Counted from the first letter of the stretch, positions 35,190-44,321 are shown. The stretch is DNA of 64,000 bases from Haloarcula argentinensis DSM 12282 (GCA_000336895.1 AOLX01000027.1:160469-224468); one strand, 5' to 3'. A program made the numbers and translations. The notes: a model not told the origin generated them from the sequence alone.

Positions 35190-36503
35190 ATGAGCGGAAT
35201 ACCCGCCGACGTGGATGCAAACGCCGCACCGCCGATGACGGTTCCGCTGCGTCATTTCGTCGTCGCGCTGGCGTTTTTGGTCGCCGGTGTCACCGTCGGG
35301 ATCGTCGAGGGGCGGGCCGGCCACCTCGCACAGGTCCACCTCCTGCTTGCAGGGTGGGTCTGTGTCACTATTATGGGTTCGTTGACACAGTTCGTCCCGG
35401 TCTGGTGTGGGATCGAACTCCATTCGCGCCGCCTCGCCGCTGCGCAGTTACCACTCGCCGCGGTCGGATTCGCGGGTCTGGCGGCCGGCTTCCTGACAGC
35501 AACTCCCGCATTGTTGCCAGTCGCCGGAGCCCTCGCGCTGCTCGGTGTCTGGACTCTTTGTTACAACATCGGTTGGACGCTACTCGCTGCGGAGCCCGAC
35601 GTCACGGCGATTCATTTCGGCTGGGCACTGGTGTTTTTCGCCCTCGTGACGGCCGCTGGAATAGTGCTGGCTCTGGACCATGCTGTCGGCGTCCTTCCGC
35701 TGCTGGGAATCGGCCGACAGGGACTCTTGCTTGCCCATGGAACACTCGCTGTGTTCGGCGCGGTCCTGACGACTGTCGCGGGCGCGCTGGCCCAGCTCGC
35801 CCCGATGTTTACACAGGCCGACACCGGCAGTATCGACGCGGGGGTGCAGCGGGCTGAAACGGCTGTCTATCCGTTCGGCGTTCTTGGACTGGCCGGCGGT
35901 CGCCTGGTTGGGTCGCCCGTTCTGGCCCGATTCGGCGCGGTTCTCGTCGCTGCTGGTCTCGGCGTGGTCGCGGTGCTTCTGGCACGACAGCTCATCGGAG
36001 CGCGAGTCGAGTGGTCACCGATGCTGACCCGCTACAGCGTCGCGGCGCTGTCGCTGTTTCTCTGGGCAGGGCTGACGGTAGTCGCATGGTGGAACGACCC
36101 GCTGGCGTACGCTGGGCTGCTCGGTCAGCCGTCGACGGTGCTGCTCGTCGGCGGCATCGGCTTCGTCGTCCTCGGGACGCTGTATCACGTCGTCCCGTTC
36201 ATCGTCTGGGTCCACCGGTACAGCGACCGCCTCGGTTTCGAGGACGTGCCGATGGTCGATGACCTGTACGACCACCGAATCGCAGCAATAGATGGCGTTG
36301 CACTAACTATCGCGTACGGCCTCCTCGTGAGTAATCAGTGGCTCGAGACACCGGACGGCACGGCGTTGGTCGCCGGAGGGCTCGCATTTCTCGGGACCGG
36401 CCTGTTCGCAGGCAACCTCGTTGCCGTCCTCGTCGAACACAGCCCGCAATCGCTGCCAACACTGCTGACCGGTCGTGAACACACGCCCGCTGAGGACTCG
36501 TAA
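35190..36503 (+). CDS. Polytopic heme-copper-oxidase-like (NnrS-like) membrane protein
   Basis: A 437-residue protein with about twelve membrane spans. His residues sit at span ends in the patterns HLLLAGWVCVTIMGSLTQFVPVW, HGTLAVFGAVLTTVAGALAQLAPM and LYHVVPFIVWVHRYSDRLG, as in NnrS and catalytic-subunit-like heme proteins linked to nitric oxide metabolism. I cannot separate NnrS from a degenerate oxidase subunit I without a search. Its neighbours (DUF2249, multicopper oxidase) support a nitrogen-oxide or heme role. Confidence 0.65.
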   Translation: MSGIPADVDANAAPPMTVPLRHFVVALAFLVAGVTVGIVEGRAGHLAQVHLLLAGWVCVTIMGSLTQFVPVWCGIELHSRRLAAAQLPLAAVGFAGLAAGFLTATPALLPVAGALALLGVWTLCYNIGWTLLAAEPDVTAIHFGWALVFFALVTAAGIVLALDHAVGVLPLLGIGRQGLLLAHGTLAVFGAVLTTVAGALAQLAPMFTQADTGSIDAGVQRAETAVYPFGVLGLAGGRLVGSPVLARFGAVLVAAGLGVVAVLLARQLIGARVEWSPMLTRYSVAALSLFLWAGLTVVAWWNDPLAYAGLLGQPSTVLLVGGIGFVVLGTLYHVVPFIVWVHRYSDRLGFEDVPMVDDLYDHRIAAIDGVALTIAYGLLVSNQWLETPDGTALVAGGLAFLGTGLFAGNLVAVLVEHSPQSLPTLLTGREHTPAEDS

Positions 36504-36504
36504 C

Positions 36505-36801
36505 TCAGTTCGTCGTAGTCGGCTGGTCAGTGTACAGCGAGTATGTCAGAATAAAGAACCCAACAGCGGTGAACAGTTCCTCGACAGTGACGCTCTGTGC
36601 TACCGGCATGCCGACGAGCTGGTGGAGGCTGCCGCCGAGTATTGCGCCCAGTGTGACGAACCCGATACCGAGACAGAGCGCTCGCATCGCTGGTGCCCGA
36701 GTGCGACGGTATGCGCGGTAGGTCAACGTCGTCAGTATCACACCGCAAAACAGCGTGACTGTCTTCATCCCGATTAACAACACGGCGTTCGCTCCAAGCA
36801 T
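36505..36801 (-). CDS. Small three-span membrane protein (DUF7521-like)
   Basis: A 98-residue protein with three membrane spans, paralogous to the one at 36958-37257 (both share a hydrophobic TYRAYRRT/SYQAYSRT turn and a GFVTLGA/GVVTLGA motif). I chose ATG 36801 over GTG 36816 because a TATATTTAT box (36825-36833, minus strand) lies the right distance for a leaderless start at 36801. Confidence 0.7.
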   Translation of the reverse strand: MLGANAVLLIGMKTVTLFCGVILTTLTYRAYRRTRAPAMRALCLGIGFVTLGAILGGSLHQLVGMPVAQSVTVEELFTAVGFFILTYSLYTDQPTTTN

Positions 36802-36824
36802 GGCTCTGATTGACACGTCCGCAT

Positions 36825-36834
36825 AAATATACCG
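36825..36834 (-). promoter_or_regulatory. TATA box for the gene at 36801
   Basis: On the minus strand TATATTTAT is centred about 28 bases upstream of ATG 36801. Confidence 0.6.
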
Positions 36835-36957
36835 TCCGTAGCGTTTCCAGTCGGTGAGAATCCTAGTGTCACGACGCGATACGGACCAATTGCCCGCTCC
36901 GACTGAAATCGAGGCGCAAGAGGCAACGAGATTGCTTCGCGGGTACGTCGGTGGTCA

Positions 36958-37257
36958 CTACCGAACGTACAGCGAGTACAGGATGATACCCAGGCCAATG
37001 GCCGTCAGCGAACTCGACGTGAAGACGCCCACCGGAAGCAGGTCTTGACCGAGATACCTGCCGACGGCGATATCGAGGACACCGCCGGCAAACGCACCGA
37101 GGGTCACCACCCCGAACCCGTACGTGAGCCACTTGTGCTGGGGGCTTTTCGTCCGGCTGTACGCCTGATACGAGTAGTACGTTATCAGTCCGCCGAGAAT
37201 GAGGATCAGTGTCTTCGAGACGACGATGCCGACCTGTGAACTTGGGATGTGTACCAT
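36958..37257 (-). CDS. Small three-span membrane protein (DUF7521-like), paralogue
   Basis: A 99-residue paralogue of the preceding protein, in an operon with the HTH regulator whose gene ends two bases before its start codon. Such regulator/membrane-protein pairs recur in haloarchaea; the function is unknown. Confidence 0.75.
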   Translation of the reverse strand: MVHIPSSQVGIVVSKTLILILGGLITYYSYQAYSRTKSPQHKWLTYGFGVVTLGAFAGGVLDIAVGRYLGQDLLPVGVFTSSSLTAIGLGIILYSLYVR

Positions 37258-37259
37258 GG

Positions 37260-37637
37260 TTATGTCTCCTTTCGCACCTCAGACCAGAGGTTTTCGAGCC
37301 GTTGGTCCGGCGTCCGAGCACGATGTGAGATGTCGACGGTGAGCGACAGTTCCTCGTCGAGACTGATGACGACTTCCTCGAAGTCGATCGCGTACCGGCT
37401 GGCGTGTTGGCCGTCCGATCGGACCTCGACACCCTCGTACAGCAACGAGGACTCGGTCAGTAGTTCGAGCTTTCGGTAGGTCGTCGATAGCGGTACGCCG
37501 CTCCGGTCGGATATCTCGCTCGCCGTCAACGGTTCCTCCAGTACGCTGACAATGGCGCGACAGTCCTCGTCGTCGAGTGCGTCGAGGACCGCCTGTAACT
37601 CCGGCGTCTCCTCGTCAGCGAAGGGGTCCCGGACCAT
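37260..37637 (-). CDS. ArsR-like winged-helix transcriptional regulator
   Basis: A 125-residue regulator. The N-terminal half is a winged helix (LDALDDEDCRAIVSVLEEPLTASEISDRSGVPLSTTYRKLELLTESSLL), the remainder a short effector or dimer region. Cys residues are few, so metal sensing is unlikely. It is divergent from the multicopper oxidase gene and could control it; ATG 37637 follows an AT-rich CATTAAAC box. Confidence 0.82.
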   Translation of the reverse strand: MVRDPFADEETPELQAVLDALDDEDCRAIVSVLEEPLTASEISDRSGVPLSTTYRKLELLTESSLLYEGVEVRSDGQHASRYAIDFEEVVISLDEELSLTVDISHRARTPDQRLENLWSEVRKET

Positions 37638-37765
37638 CCTTGCCCGACACTGCCCGCCCAAGACGTTTAATGTAACCGACTTCGGAGCGCTTACCGCCCG
37701 ACACAGCCGATGTTTCCGCCACACAGCACGCAATATATGGGGGACTTATCTGTAACCGTGGCCTG

Positions 37766-37784
37766 GTTCCCAGTAACTGAGAAC
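37766..37784. promoter_or_regulatory. Dyad operator GTTCCCAGT-A-ACTGAGAAC
   Basis: A 19-bp inverted repeat with 8 of 9 pairs, ending 31 bases upstream of the TATA box (TTTATAC, 37817-37823) of the multicopper oxidase gene. A near copy lies at 40540-40558 before the NirJ-like gene pair. Confidence 0.6.
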
Positions 37785-37848
37785 GCTTCTGCCGGTCTGA
37801 GAACTGCCTTTGGGGGTTTATACTGTGGTGTCTTACCCCCAGTTGCTT

Positions 37849-39000
37849 ATGGAAGATCAGATCGGCGCACCCGGATCGGGCATCTCCCGTCGTGACTTCG
37901 TGAAAGCCTCCGGCCTCGGTGGCACGGTCGCGCTTGCGGGCTGTACCGCTCCGGGTGAGGTTCCAACCGAAGAGTCAGTCGACACCAGCACAACCCCAGC
38001 GGAATCCGACAGCGACCTCCCGACCACGTCGCCGCCAGAGATCGTCAATGTCGACGAGCAGGGCGGCGAAGTGACGCTCTCCTCCGTCCCGGCCAAACAC
38101 GAGGCCCATCCCGGCGGGTCGATGGGCGGCCCCGTCGAACTGCCCAAGGTCTGGGCGTTCAAAGCCGACGACGGCGAACCGAGCGTCCCGGGGCCGATTC
38201 TCCGGACGACAGAGGGCGAGGACATGGAGGTCACATTCGACAATACGGACGGTATGCGCCCGCACACGGTCCACTTCCACGCCGTCCAGAAGCAGTGGGA
38301 AGACGACGGCGTCCCGACGACGACGGGCATCCGTATCGATCCCGGCCAGAAACACACCTACACGATCCCCGCGAACGTGACCGGTACCCACCTCTACCAC
38401 TGCCACTACCAGACCCATCGCCACATCGACATGGGGATGTACGGCATCTTCCGCGTCGATCCCAAGGGGTACGAACCGGCCGACAAGGAGTACTTCATGA
38501 CGCTGAAGGAGTGGGATTCCCGGCTCAACCGCCAGATGGCTGGCATGGATGCTAGCTACGATCCGCGGAACCGCCGTCCCGATACCTTCACTGTCAACGG
38601 TAAGTCGGCACCCCGGACGCTGCACCCGGAGGACGGCTCGCCGATCATCGTCGAGCAGGGCGACACGGTGCGCATCCACATGTGTAACAACGGGTACATG
38701 GACCACCCGATGCACATCCACAACCACCGCTTCCAGGTGACTCACAAGGACGGCGGGAAGATTCCGGAAGCCGCCCGCCACGATCAGGACATCACCAGCA
38801 TCCCGCCCGCCGGACGGCACACGATCGAGTTCGAAGCCGACGCCGACCCCGGCATCTACCTCGCGCACTGTCACAAGGTCAGCCACGCGATGAACGGGAC
38901 CGCGTACCCCGGTGGGATGATCACCGGTGTCGTCTACAAAGAGGCGATGGACACTGACATCTTCAAACAGTTGATGGATTACGCCGGCTACGAAGCGTAA
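37849..39000 (+). CDS. Tat-exported two-domain multicopper oxidase
   Basis: A 383-residue blue-copper enzyme. The signal has a twin-arginine motif (SRRDFVKAS) and a lipobox (LAGC), so it is a Tat lipoprotein. Cupredoxin domain 1 carries HTVHFHA and HLYHCHYQTHRHIDMGM; domain 2 carries HPMHIHNH and HCHKVSHAMNG...GGM. The four His-X-His motifs needed for a trinuclear cluster are present, with a Cys-containing type 1 site in each domain, which fits a two-domain laccase-like oxidase more than NirK nitrite reductase, whose motif is HCA. Substrate unknown; the cluster suggests a link to nitrogen oxides or heme. TTTATAC lies 26-32 bases before the ATG. Confidence 0.82.
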   Translation: MEDQIGAPGSGISRRDFVKASGLGGTVALAGCTAPGEVPTEESVDTSTTPAESDSDLPTTSPPEIVNVDEQGGEVTLSSVPAKHEAHPGGSMGGPVELPKVWAFKADDGEPSVPGPILRTTEGEDMEVTFDNTDGMRPHTVHFHAVQKQWEDDGVPTTTGIRIDPGQKHTYTIPANVTGTHLYHCHYQTHRHIDMGMYGIFRVDPKGYEPADKEYFMTLKEWDSRLNRQMAGMDASYDPRNRRPDTFTVNGKSAPRTLHPEDGSPIIVEQGDTVRIHMCNNGYMDHPMHIHNHRFQVTHKDGGKIPEAARHDQDITSIPPAGRHTIEFEADADPGIYLAHCHKVSHAMNGTAYPGGMITGVVYKEAMDTDIFKQLMDYAGYEA

Positions 39001-39271
39001 GACGGCATTTCGATAGGCTGCATGAGTTGACTGGTCTTTTTCCCAGTACATATCGAACGAATTGTCCCTTCTCGCCGTCTGCCGAACACATGTTCCATCG
39101 GACAATAAATGAGATAGGGCTATACAGAACCAGTTGTCTTGGAAGTTGAGACTACAGCGGATTCGTAGATCTTTGATTCGCAGTGTCGGGCGGATTAGGA
39201 CCCGTCAACTCGCGCCAATCTATGTTGGCAAGGTCGAAACTGCAATCATCAAAGCCTCATTCAAACGGTTT
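39001..39271. other. AT-richer intergenic region
   Basis: No gene is supported here. A CGAAC-ACAT-GTTCC sequence (39083-39096) is a partial match to the CGAAC/GTTCG type of dyad in the cluster, but it lies far (180 bases) from the next start codon. Confidence 0.35.
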
Positions 39272-40252
39272 ATGAGAGTTATCGAGGTTCGTGAGTACGG
39301 AACCCCCACCGTACTTCAACTGGCAAACCACGAACAACCAGCTCCATCACACAACGAACTCCGTATCGAAGTCGAAGCCGCGGGGGTCAATTTCGCTGAC
39401 GTGATGCACCGTCGTGGCACGTATCCCAGCGGCCCTTCTCCCCCATATGTACCTGGGTTTGAGGTTGCTGGAATCGTTGATTCCACCGGATCTGCTGTTG
39501 ACGCATTCGACAGTGGCGAGAGAGTCGTTAGCTATGTTGCAAGCGGAACAGGCGGCTATGCCGAGTACGCACTCGCCAAACCTGTTCATACATTCCACGT
39601 TCCAGATTCGGTTTCGCTTCATGAGGCAGTGGCGGTTCCTATTCAATTCCTTACTGCACATAATTGCCTGTTTGCGTGGGGTGGTCTCAACGAGAATGAC
39701 CAGGTCCTCATCCATGCAGCAGCTGGTGGTGTCGGTACCGCAGCCGTACAGCTTGCTCGGGAAGCCGGTGCAGACGTGTTCGGTACAGCAAGCACTGACG
39801 TGAAACTCGACCGTATTGATGCTCTCGGCTGTGACCATTGCATCAACTACGAAGAAACACCGTTTGTCGAAGCGATTGATACCTTGACCGACAGAGAGGG
39901 CGTTGATCTCGTACTTGATGGCGTTGGCGGGGAAGTCCACCACAACAGTCTACGGGCACTCGCCCCGTTTGGGCGGTTGGTCGCCTTCGGTGTGGCGAGT
40001 GGTGAGGGAACGCAATTAAATTCCAGCGGGCTACTCACAAAGAATCTTCAAGTCTATGGCTATCACTACGGCAGTGCGCTCGCAGAAGCCCCTGACCGTG
40101 TCCTTGAGCCTGCTGATGGTATTTTGCAACAACTCGCCAACGGAACGCTTGAAGCTGTGCTCGATAACACCATCCCACTCGAAAAAGCCGCAATGGCCCA
40201 CCAACGACTGGAAAATCGGACCAGTATCGGGAAAATAGTGCTTACTCTTTGA
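39272..40252 (+). CDS. qor: NADPH:quinone oxidoreductase (zeta-crystallin family)
   Basis: A 326-residue medium-chain dehydrogenase without structural zinc Cys residues. AGVNFADVMHRRGTYP and the Rossmann motif HAAAGGVGTAAVQLAR are diagnostic for quinone oxidoreductases. The gene is visibly AT-richer and uses more A/T-ending codons than its neighbours, and it separates two genes that share the same operator motif, so it may have been acquired. ATG 39272 begins the domain (MRVIEVREYG). Confidence 0.88.
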   Translation: MRVIEVREYGTPTVLQLANHEQPAPSHNELRIEVEAAGVNFADVMHRRGTYPSGPSPPYVPGFEVAGIVDSTGSAVDAFDSGERVVSYVASGTGGYAEYALAKPVHTFHVPDSVSLHEAVAVPIQFLTAHNCLFAWGGLNENDQVLIHAAAGGVGTAAVQLAREAGADVFGTASTDVKLDRIDALGCDHCINYEETPFVEAIDTLTDREGVDLVLDGVGGEVHHNSLRALAPFGRLVAFGVASGEGTQLNSSGLLTKNLQVYGYHYGSALAEAPDRVLEPADGILQQLANGTLEAVLDNTIPLEKAAMAHQRLENRTSIGKIVLTL

Positions 40253-40539
40253 ACGGAAATGTGTACACTTCCTGAACAGTAGATCCAGATTGATATCGTT
40301 TGAGTCCTCCTGACCTGCCCACACCATATGCATTGAGATGGCCAGTCTCAACGTCTGAATTGCCTGTTCATGCAGACATGTCTGGAACACTGACGGCCAC
40401 ATGTTCCGTCATACACGAATTCCGCATGAAATTGGCGTGATGACATCATTCCGGGTATCGGGCTGTGCTATCTGGCCCTCACAGTTCTCCGATGACGAGG
40501 CACGTCTTGCAACCGCGTGGGAGCGCCGGCAACTGAGTA
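40253..40539. other. AT-richer intergenic region after qor
   Basis: About 290 bases with no supported gene. It contains an inverted repeat TTGAGA...TCTCAA near 40336-40355 which may end the qor transcript. Confidence 0.4.
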
Positions 40540-40558
40540 GTTCCCAGTTGCTGAGAAC
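40540..40558. promoter_or_regulatory. Dyad operator GTTCCCAGT-T-GCTGAGAAC
   Basis: It matches the operator at 37766-37784 in 17 of 19 positions and lies 40 bases before the start of the rSAM partner gene. A shared regulator of the multicopper oxidase and the NirJ-like genes is implied. Confidence 0.6.
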
Positions 40559-40598
40559 ACGCTAGTCCCGTTTTTCTTGGGGAGTCTAACAGGGGGAT

Positions 40599-40913
40599 AT
40601 GGAAGAGTTCGACCACGAGGTAGACGCCCCGCGCGGCGCAACAAGTCGCGAGTGGGAGGTGTTCGTCCGCGAGGACACGGCGGACCCACTCACCCACGTC
40701 GGCAGTGTCAGTGCGCCGTCCGCCGACATCGCCAGAGAGCAGGCAGCGTCGCTGTTCGCGCGCACGGCCGTCACACTGTGGTTGTGTCCCGCCGACGAGA
40801 CGCACCGCTACCAGACGGATGCTGCGACACTCGGAACGGGGAAAACGGGGGACGACGCCACTATGAGCGTCGACGAGATGGAGTCTGAGACGCTCCGGGG
40901 AGAGAACCGATGA
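40599..40913 (+). CDS. Htur_1727-type radical SAM partner protein
   Basis: A 104-residue protein with REWEVFVREDTADPLTHVGSVSAPSADIAREQAASLFARTAVTLWLCPADETHRY, a PaaB-like fold signature seen in the haloarchaeal Htur_1727 family, always encoded next to a radical SAM/SPASM protein. The next gene overlaps it by four bases, so the two are coupled. It may be a substrate-binding or electron-delivery partner, or as sometimes suggested a modified peptide precursor. Confidence 0.78.
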   Translation: MEEFDHEVDAPRGATSREWEVFVREDTADPLTHVGSVSAPSADIAREQAASLFARTAVTLWLCPADETHRYQTDAATLGTGKTGDDATMSVDEMESETLRGENR

Positions 40914-42145
40914 TCTCGGTCTCGAAACTTCTCTGTGACCTCGACGCTGAAGGGGACGGCCTCCGGTACGACGCGGCAGACGAGTCGACCAAACGCCAGA
41001 TCAGGGACGAAAAACAACGCCGGCCGGTCGTCGTCTGGAACGTCACCAAGCAGTGCAACCTCTACTGTGACCACTGTTACGCCGCCGCTGACACCAAAAT
41101 CGCCGACGGCGAACTCTCGACCGCTGAGGGGAAGGCATTGCTCGAAGACTTGGCTGACTACGGCGCGCCGGTGGTGCTGTTCTCCGGCGGTGAGCCGCTC
41201 GTCCGCAACGACCTCGAAGAACTGGTCGCCTACGCGAACGAGGTCGGCGTCCGCCCCGTACTCTCGACCAACGGGACGCTCATCACCGAGGAACGCGCCG
41301 AGTCGCTCAAGGCCGCCGGACTGAAATACGCCGGCGTCTCCGTCGACGGCCTGCCGGAGCGAAACGACGACTTCCGCGGGGTCGACGGCGCGTTCGAGGG
41401 GGCAGTTCAGGGCATCGAGAACTGCCTCGATGCGGGACTGAAGACCGGCCTCCGGTACACGATCACCGAGCGCAACGCCGCCGACCTGGAGGGCGTCGTG
41501 GACCTGCTGACCGACGTGGGCGTCGACCGCTTCTGTTTCTACCACCTCGACTACGGCGGCCGCGGGACCGAGATCGTTGATGCCGACCTCACACCCGAGG
41601 ACCGCCGGCAGGCGGTGAAACGAGTCTGTGATATGACCCGCGAGTACCACGACCGCGGGGAGGAAATCGAGACGCTACTGGTCGGGAATTACGCCGACGC
41701 GGCCTATCTCGTGGAGTACGCCCGCGAGCACATGAGTGACGCGCAGGCCCAGCGAGTGTACGAGTATCTACGGGTCAACGGCGGTGACCCGACCGGCGAA
41801 CGTGTCGCCGACGTGGACTACCAGGGCAACGTCCACCTCACGCAGTTCTGGCAGGGGTACTCGCTGGGGAACGTCCGGGACCGCTCGTTCGGCGCTATCT
41901 GGGAGGACGAGTCGAACCCGCTACTGCGGGCGCTTCGGAACCGCGAAGAGCATCTCACAGGCAAATGTGCAGACTGCCGCTATGCCGGGATCTGCCGTGG
42001 GGCGTCCCGGCTCCGGGCGCTCACGATCGAAGACGACCTGTTCGCACCGGACCCGCAGTGTTACCTAGAAGACACTGAGGTCCACGGGCCGCCGCCATTT
42101 GACACCGGTGAGAACTCGGTGGCGAGCGGGAGTTCAGCTGACTGA
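40910..42145 (+). CDS. NirJ/AhbC-type radical SAM-SPASM protein
   Basis: A 411-residue radical SAM enzyme. The [4Fe-4S] motif C49-X3-C53-X2-C56 is CNLYCDHC; LFSGGEPL and STNGTLIT follow; FCFYHLDYGGRGTEI matches the NirJ/AhbC family of heme d1 or alternative heme biosynthesis. The C-terminus has a SPASM-type Cys cluster (CADCRYAGICRG ... PQC). It probably acts on a siroheme-derived tetrapyrrole. The exact reaction (AhbC or NirJ) cannot be assigned from sequence alone. Confidence 0.8.
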   Translation: MISVSKLLCDLDAEGDGLRYDAADESTKRQIRDEKQRRPVVVWNVTKQCNLYCDHCYAAADTKIADGELSTAEGKALLEDLADYGAPVVLFSGGEPLVRNDLEELVAYANEVGVRPVLSTNGTLITEERAESLKAAGLKYAGVSVDGLPERNDDFRGVDGAFEGAVQGIENCLDAGLKTGLRYTITERNAADLEGVVDLLTDVGVDRFCFYHLDYGGRGTEIVDADLTPEDRRQAVKRVCDMTREYHDRGEEIETLLVGNYADAAYLVEYAREHMSDAQAQRVYEYLRVNGGDPTGERVADVDYQGNVHLTQFWQGYSLGNVRDRSFGAIWEDESNPLLRALRNREEHLTGKCADCRYAGICRGASRLRALTIEDDLFAPDPQCYLEDTEVHGPPPFDTGENSVASGSSAD

Positions 42146-42393
42146 GCCGGGGCGGTCAGCCCTACTTTAATCCCCGCCAAGCTGAGGGGGACCACTGATT
42201 CCTGCGTACCGGTAATTGCTACATGCGACCGTCGATTGACGGTCGTATCGTCGGGAAACACACGCTCAGTCTCGTGGGACAGATGGGCGTTCCTTCGGGC
42301 ATTCGGCCGCCATGGACACGGCGGCCGGTTTGTTCTCTGTGAGCACTGGGGCGGACCGGGGCGTTTTTGCCCTGCCCCCCGTTATCGCTACCT
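42146..42393. other. Intergenic region before the PHP gene
   Basis: About 250 bases containing palindromic stretches (GCGACCGTCGATTGACGGTCG, roughly 42225-42245) but no gene I can support. Confidence 0.35.
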
Positions 42394-43080
42394 GTGCAGT
42401 CGGTTGAGCTACACGCGCATTCGTCGCTGTCGTACGACGGCCGGGACCCAGTCGAGCTTCTCTTAGAGCAAGCCAGCGCCGTCGGACTGGACGCGCTGGC
42501 CGTGACTGACCACGACGAAATCGACGCCAGCCTCCGGGCGGCCGAACTCGCCCCGGAGTACGGCCTTGTCGGGATTCCCGGGATGGAGGTCACATGTGCC
42601 GCCGGACATGTCCTCGCCCTGGGGATTCAGGAGGCGATTCCGCCACACCTCCCCTTCGACGAGACGCTCGACCGCATCCGCGACCAGGGCGGGCTCGCGG
42701 TCGTTCCCCATCCGTTTCAGGAGTCCCGCCACGGCGTGTTAGAACACATCTCGAAAGACGAACTCGCCACCGCCGACGCCATCGAAGTGTACAACTCGCG
42801 GCTGCTGACTGGACGGTCGAACCGGCAGGCCGAGCGGTTCGCACGACGGCGGGGGCTGCCGATGACCGCCGGCAGCGACGCCCACATCGCCGAGATGGTC
42901 GGACAGGCGGTCACCAACGTCGGCACGGACGAGCAAACGGTCGAGGCAATCCTCGAAGCCATCCGTGAGGGCAAGACGACCGTCGAGGGGAAACGGACGC
43001 CGTGGCGCATCAGCTTCCGGCAGGCCGCCGGCGGGGCGAAGCGACGGGTCAAGAACGGCATCGCGGAGCTCCTACAGTGA
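42394..43080 (+). CDS. PHP-domain metal-dependent phosphoesterase
   Basis: A 228-residue polymerase-and-histidinol-phosphatase domain protein. Metal-binding motifs are ELHAHSSLSYDG, TDHDEIDA, GIPGMEVTC, VVPHP and GSDAH. I chose the GTG at 42394, which starts the domain at once; a TTG at 42367 is unlikely. The stop overlaps the start of the next gene. Substrate unknown, possibly a nucleotide or sugar phosphate. Confidence 0.85.
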   Translation: MQSVELHAHSSLSYDGRDPVELLLEQASAVGLDALAVTDHDEIDASLRAAELAPEYGLVGIPGMEVTCAAGHVLALGIQEAIPPHLPFDETLDRIRDQGGLAVVPHPFQESRHGVLEHISKDELATADAIEVYNSRLLTGRSNRQAERFARRRGLPMTAGSDAHIAEMVGQAVTNVGTDEQTVEAILEAIREGKTTVEGKRTPWRISFRQAAGGAKRRVKNGIAELLQ

Positions 43081-44174
43081 TGCAGGGAGCCGACACAGAC
43101 GCCGTCGCCGACGCCCTCGAAAGCGGCGACGCGCTCCCTGATACCGGCGGCTTCGCGGGCGAAATGGACGGAGTTCTCGCCCGCGACGTTCTCGGGCGAT
43201 ACCCGCTGTTCGTGGAGCGTGCGGTCTCTGACGAGGCGCGACTCGACCCCGGGCAGTGGAGCCACGACCCGACAGCGTTGGCTGACCCACGGTCGTTCCC
43301 CGCTGGCTCGGTCCGGGACGAACGCGGGACGCGACAGCGGTGGTCGCTCCCGTCGCCGGACCCGTTCGACACTCGTGAAACGGCAGTCGAGCAGGTCCGT
43401 GCTGCTGTCGAGACGAGCATCGACGCCGTCGACACTGCTTCTCTCGCAATCGCGTTCTCCGGCGGCGTGGACTCGGCGCTGCTCGCGGCCCGGCTCGACG
43501 CGCCGCTGTACGTCGCCGGCTTCCCGGACAGCCACGACGTCGAGGCGGCGCAGTCGGCCGCCGATCTGCTGGGAACCGAGGTCCGCGTGGTCGAACTCAC
43601 CCACGACGCCATCGAGCGGGCGGTCCCCGAGATCGCCCGCGCGACGAACCGGGTGAACGCGATGGACGTGCAGATAGCGCTCCCGCTGTACCTCGTCGCC
43701 GAGCGGGTCGCCGCAGACGGTTTCGACCGGCTCGCGCTCGGCCAGGGAGCAGACGAGCTGTTCGGCGGCTACGCGAAAGTCGCCAAGGCTCCCGAAGACC
43801 CCCGTGTGGAGGCCGACACCGTCCGCGGAGCCCAGCGAGAGGTCGTCGCTTCGCTCCCCGACCAGTTAGAGCGGGACGTGCTTGCACTGCGGGCCGCCGG
43901 CGTCGAGCCTGTGACGCCGCTGTTGCACGACCGCGTCGTCCGCGCCGCACTCCGGCTGGATGGCGACCTGCTCGTCGACGGCGAGACGCGGAAAGTCGCG
44001 CTCCGGGCGGCGGCCCGGGACTCGCTCCCGGACGAGATTGCGGACCGGGACAAGAAGGCCGCGCAGTACGGCTCGCTGGCCGCCCGGGAACTCGACCGCC
44101 TGGCGAGACAGGCCGGTTACAAGCGGCGGATGGACGATCACGTCACGCAGTACGTCGAATCGCTCGTGGACTGA
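43080..44174 (+). CDS. Asparagine-synthase-like (PP-loop) protein
   Basis: A 364-residue protein with the ATP pyrophosphatase motif AFSGGVDSALLAA (near residue 126) and an asparagine-synthase-type C-terminal domain (LALGQGADELFGGYAKV). The glutaminase domain of true AsnB is missing, being replaced by a 110-residue N-terminal region, so ammonia must come from elsewhere or the enzyme has another amidation role. It is translationally coupled to the PHP gene (ATG within TGATG). Confidence 0.85.
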   Translation: MQGADTDAVADALESGDALPDTGGFAGEMDGVLARDVLGRYPLFVERAVSDEARLDPGQWSHDPTALADPRSFPAGSVRDERGTRQRWSLPSPDPFDTRETAVEQVRAAVETSIDAVDTASLAIAFSGGVDSALLAARLDAPLYVAGFPDSHDVEAAQSAADLLGTEVRVVELTHDAIERAVPEIARATNRVNAMDVQIALPLYLVAERVAADGFDRLALGQGADELFGGYAKVAKAPEDPRVEADTVRGAQREVVASLPDQLERDVLALRAAGVEPVTPLLHDRVVRAALRLDGDLLVDGETRKVALRAAARDSLPDEIADRDKKAAQYGSLAARELDRLARQAGYKRRMDDHVTQYVESLVD

Positions 44175-44321
44175 CCCAGACGACGCCATCGAAGTCGTTG
44201 CCGGGAAGTAATGATATGTAATTATACTTTAGTGGCCGGCGCAGATAGTTTCTTTTGAAAGACATATGTGGGTTGGACGCCACTCTATCGAATCTTCGCC
44301 AGTACAGTGGGGTGACCGATA

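Noticed and set aside
37849..39000. Calling the multicopper oxidase NirK
   Set aside because: Both domains have HCH motifs and a full set of His-X-His pairs for a trinuclear cluster; NirK has HCA and a type 2 site only.
39083..39096. CGAAC-ACAT-GTTCC as a third copy of the cluster dyad
   Set aside because: Spacing differs, one arm has a mismatch and it is 180 bases from the next start codon; kept only as a note.
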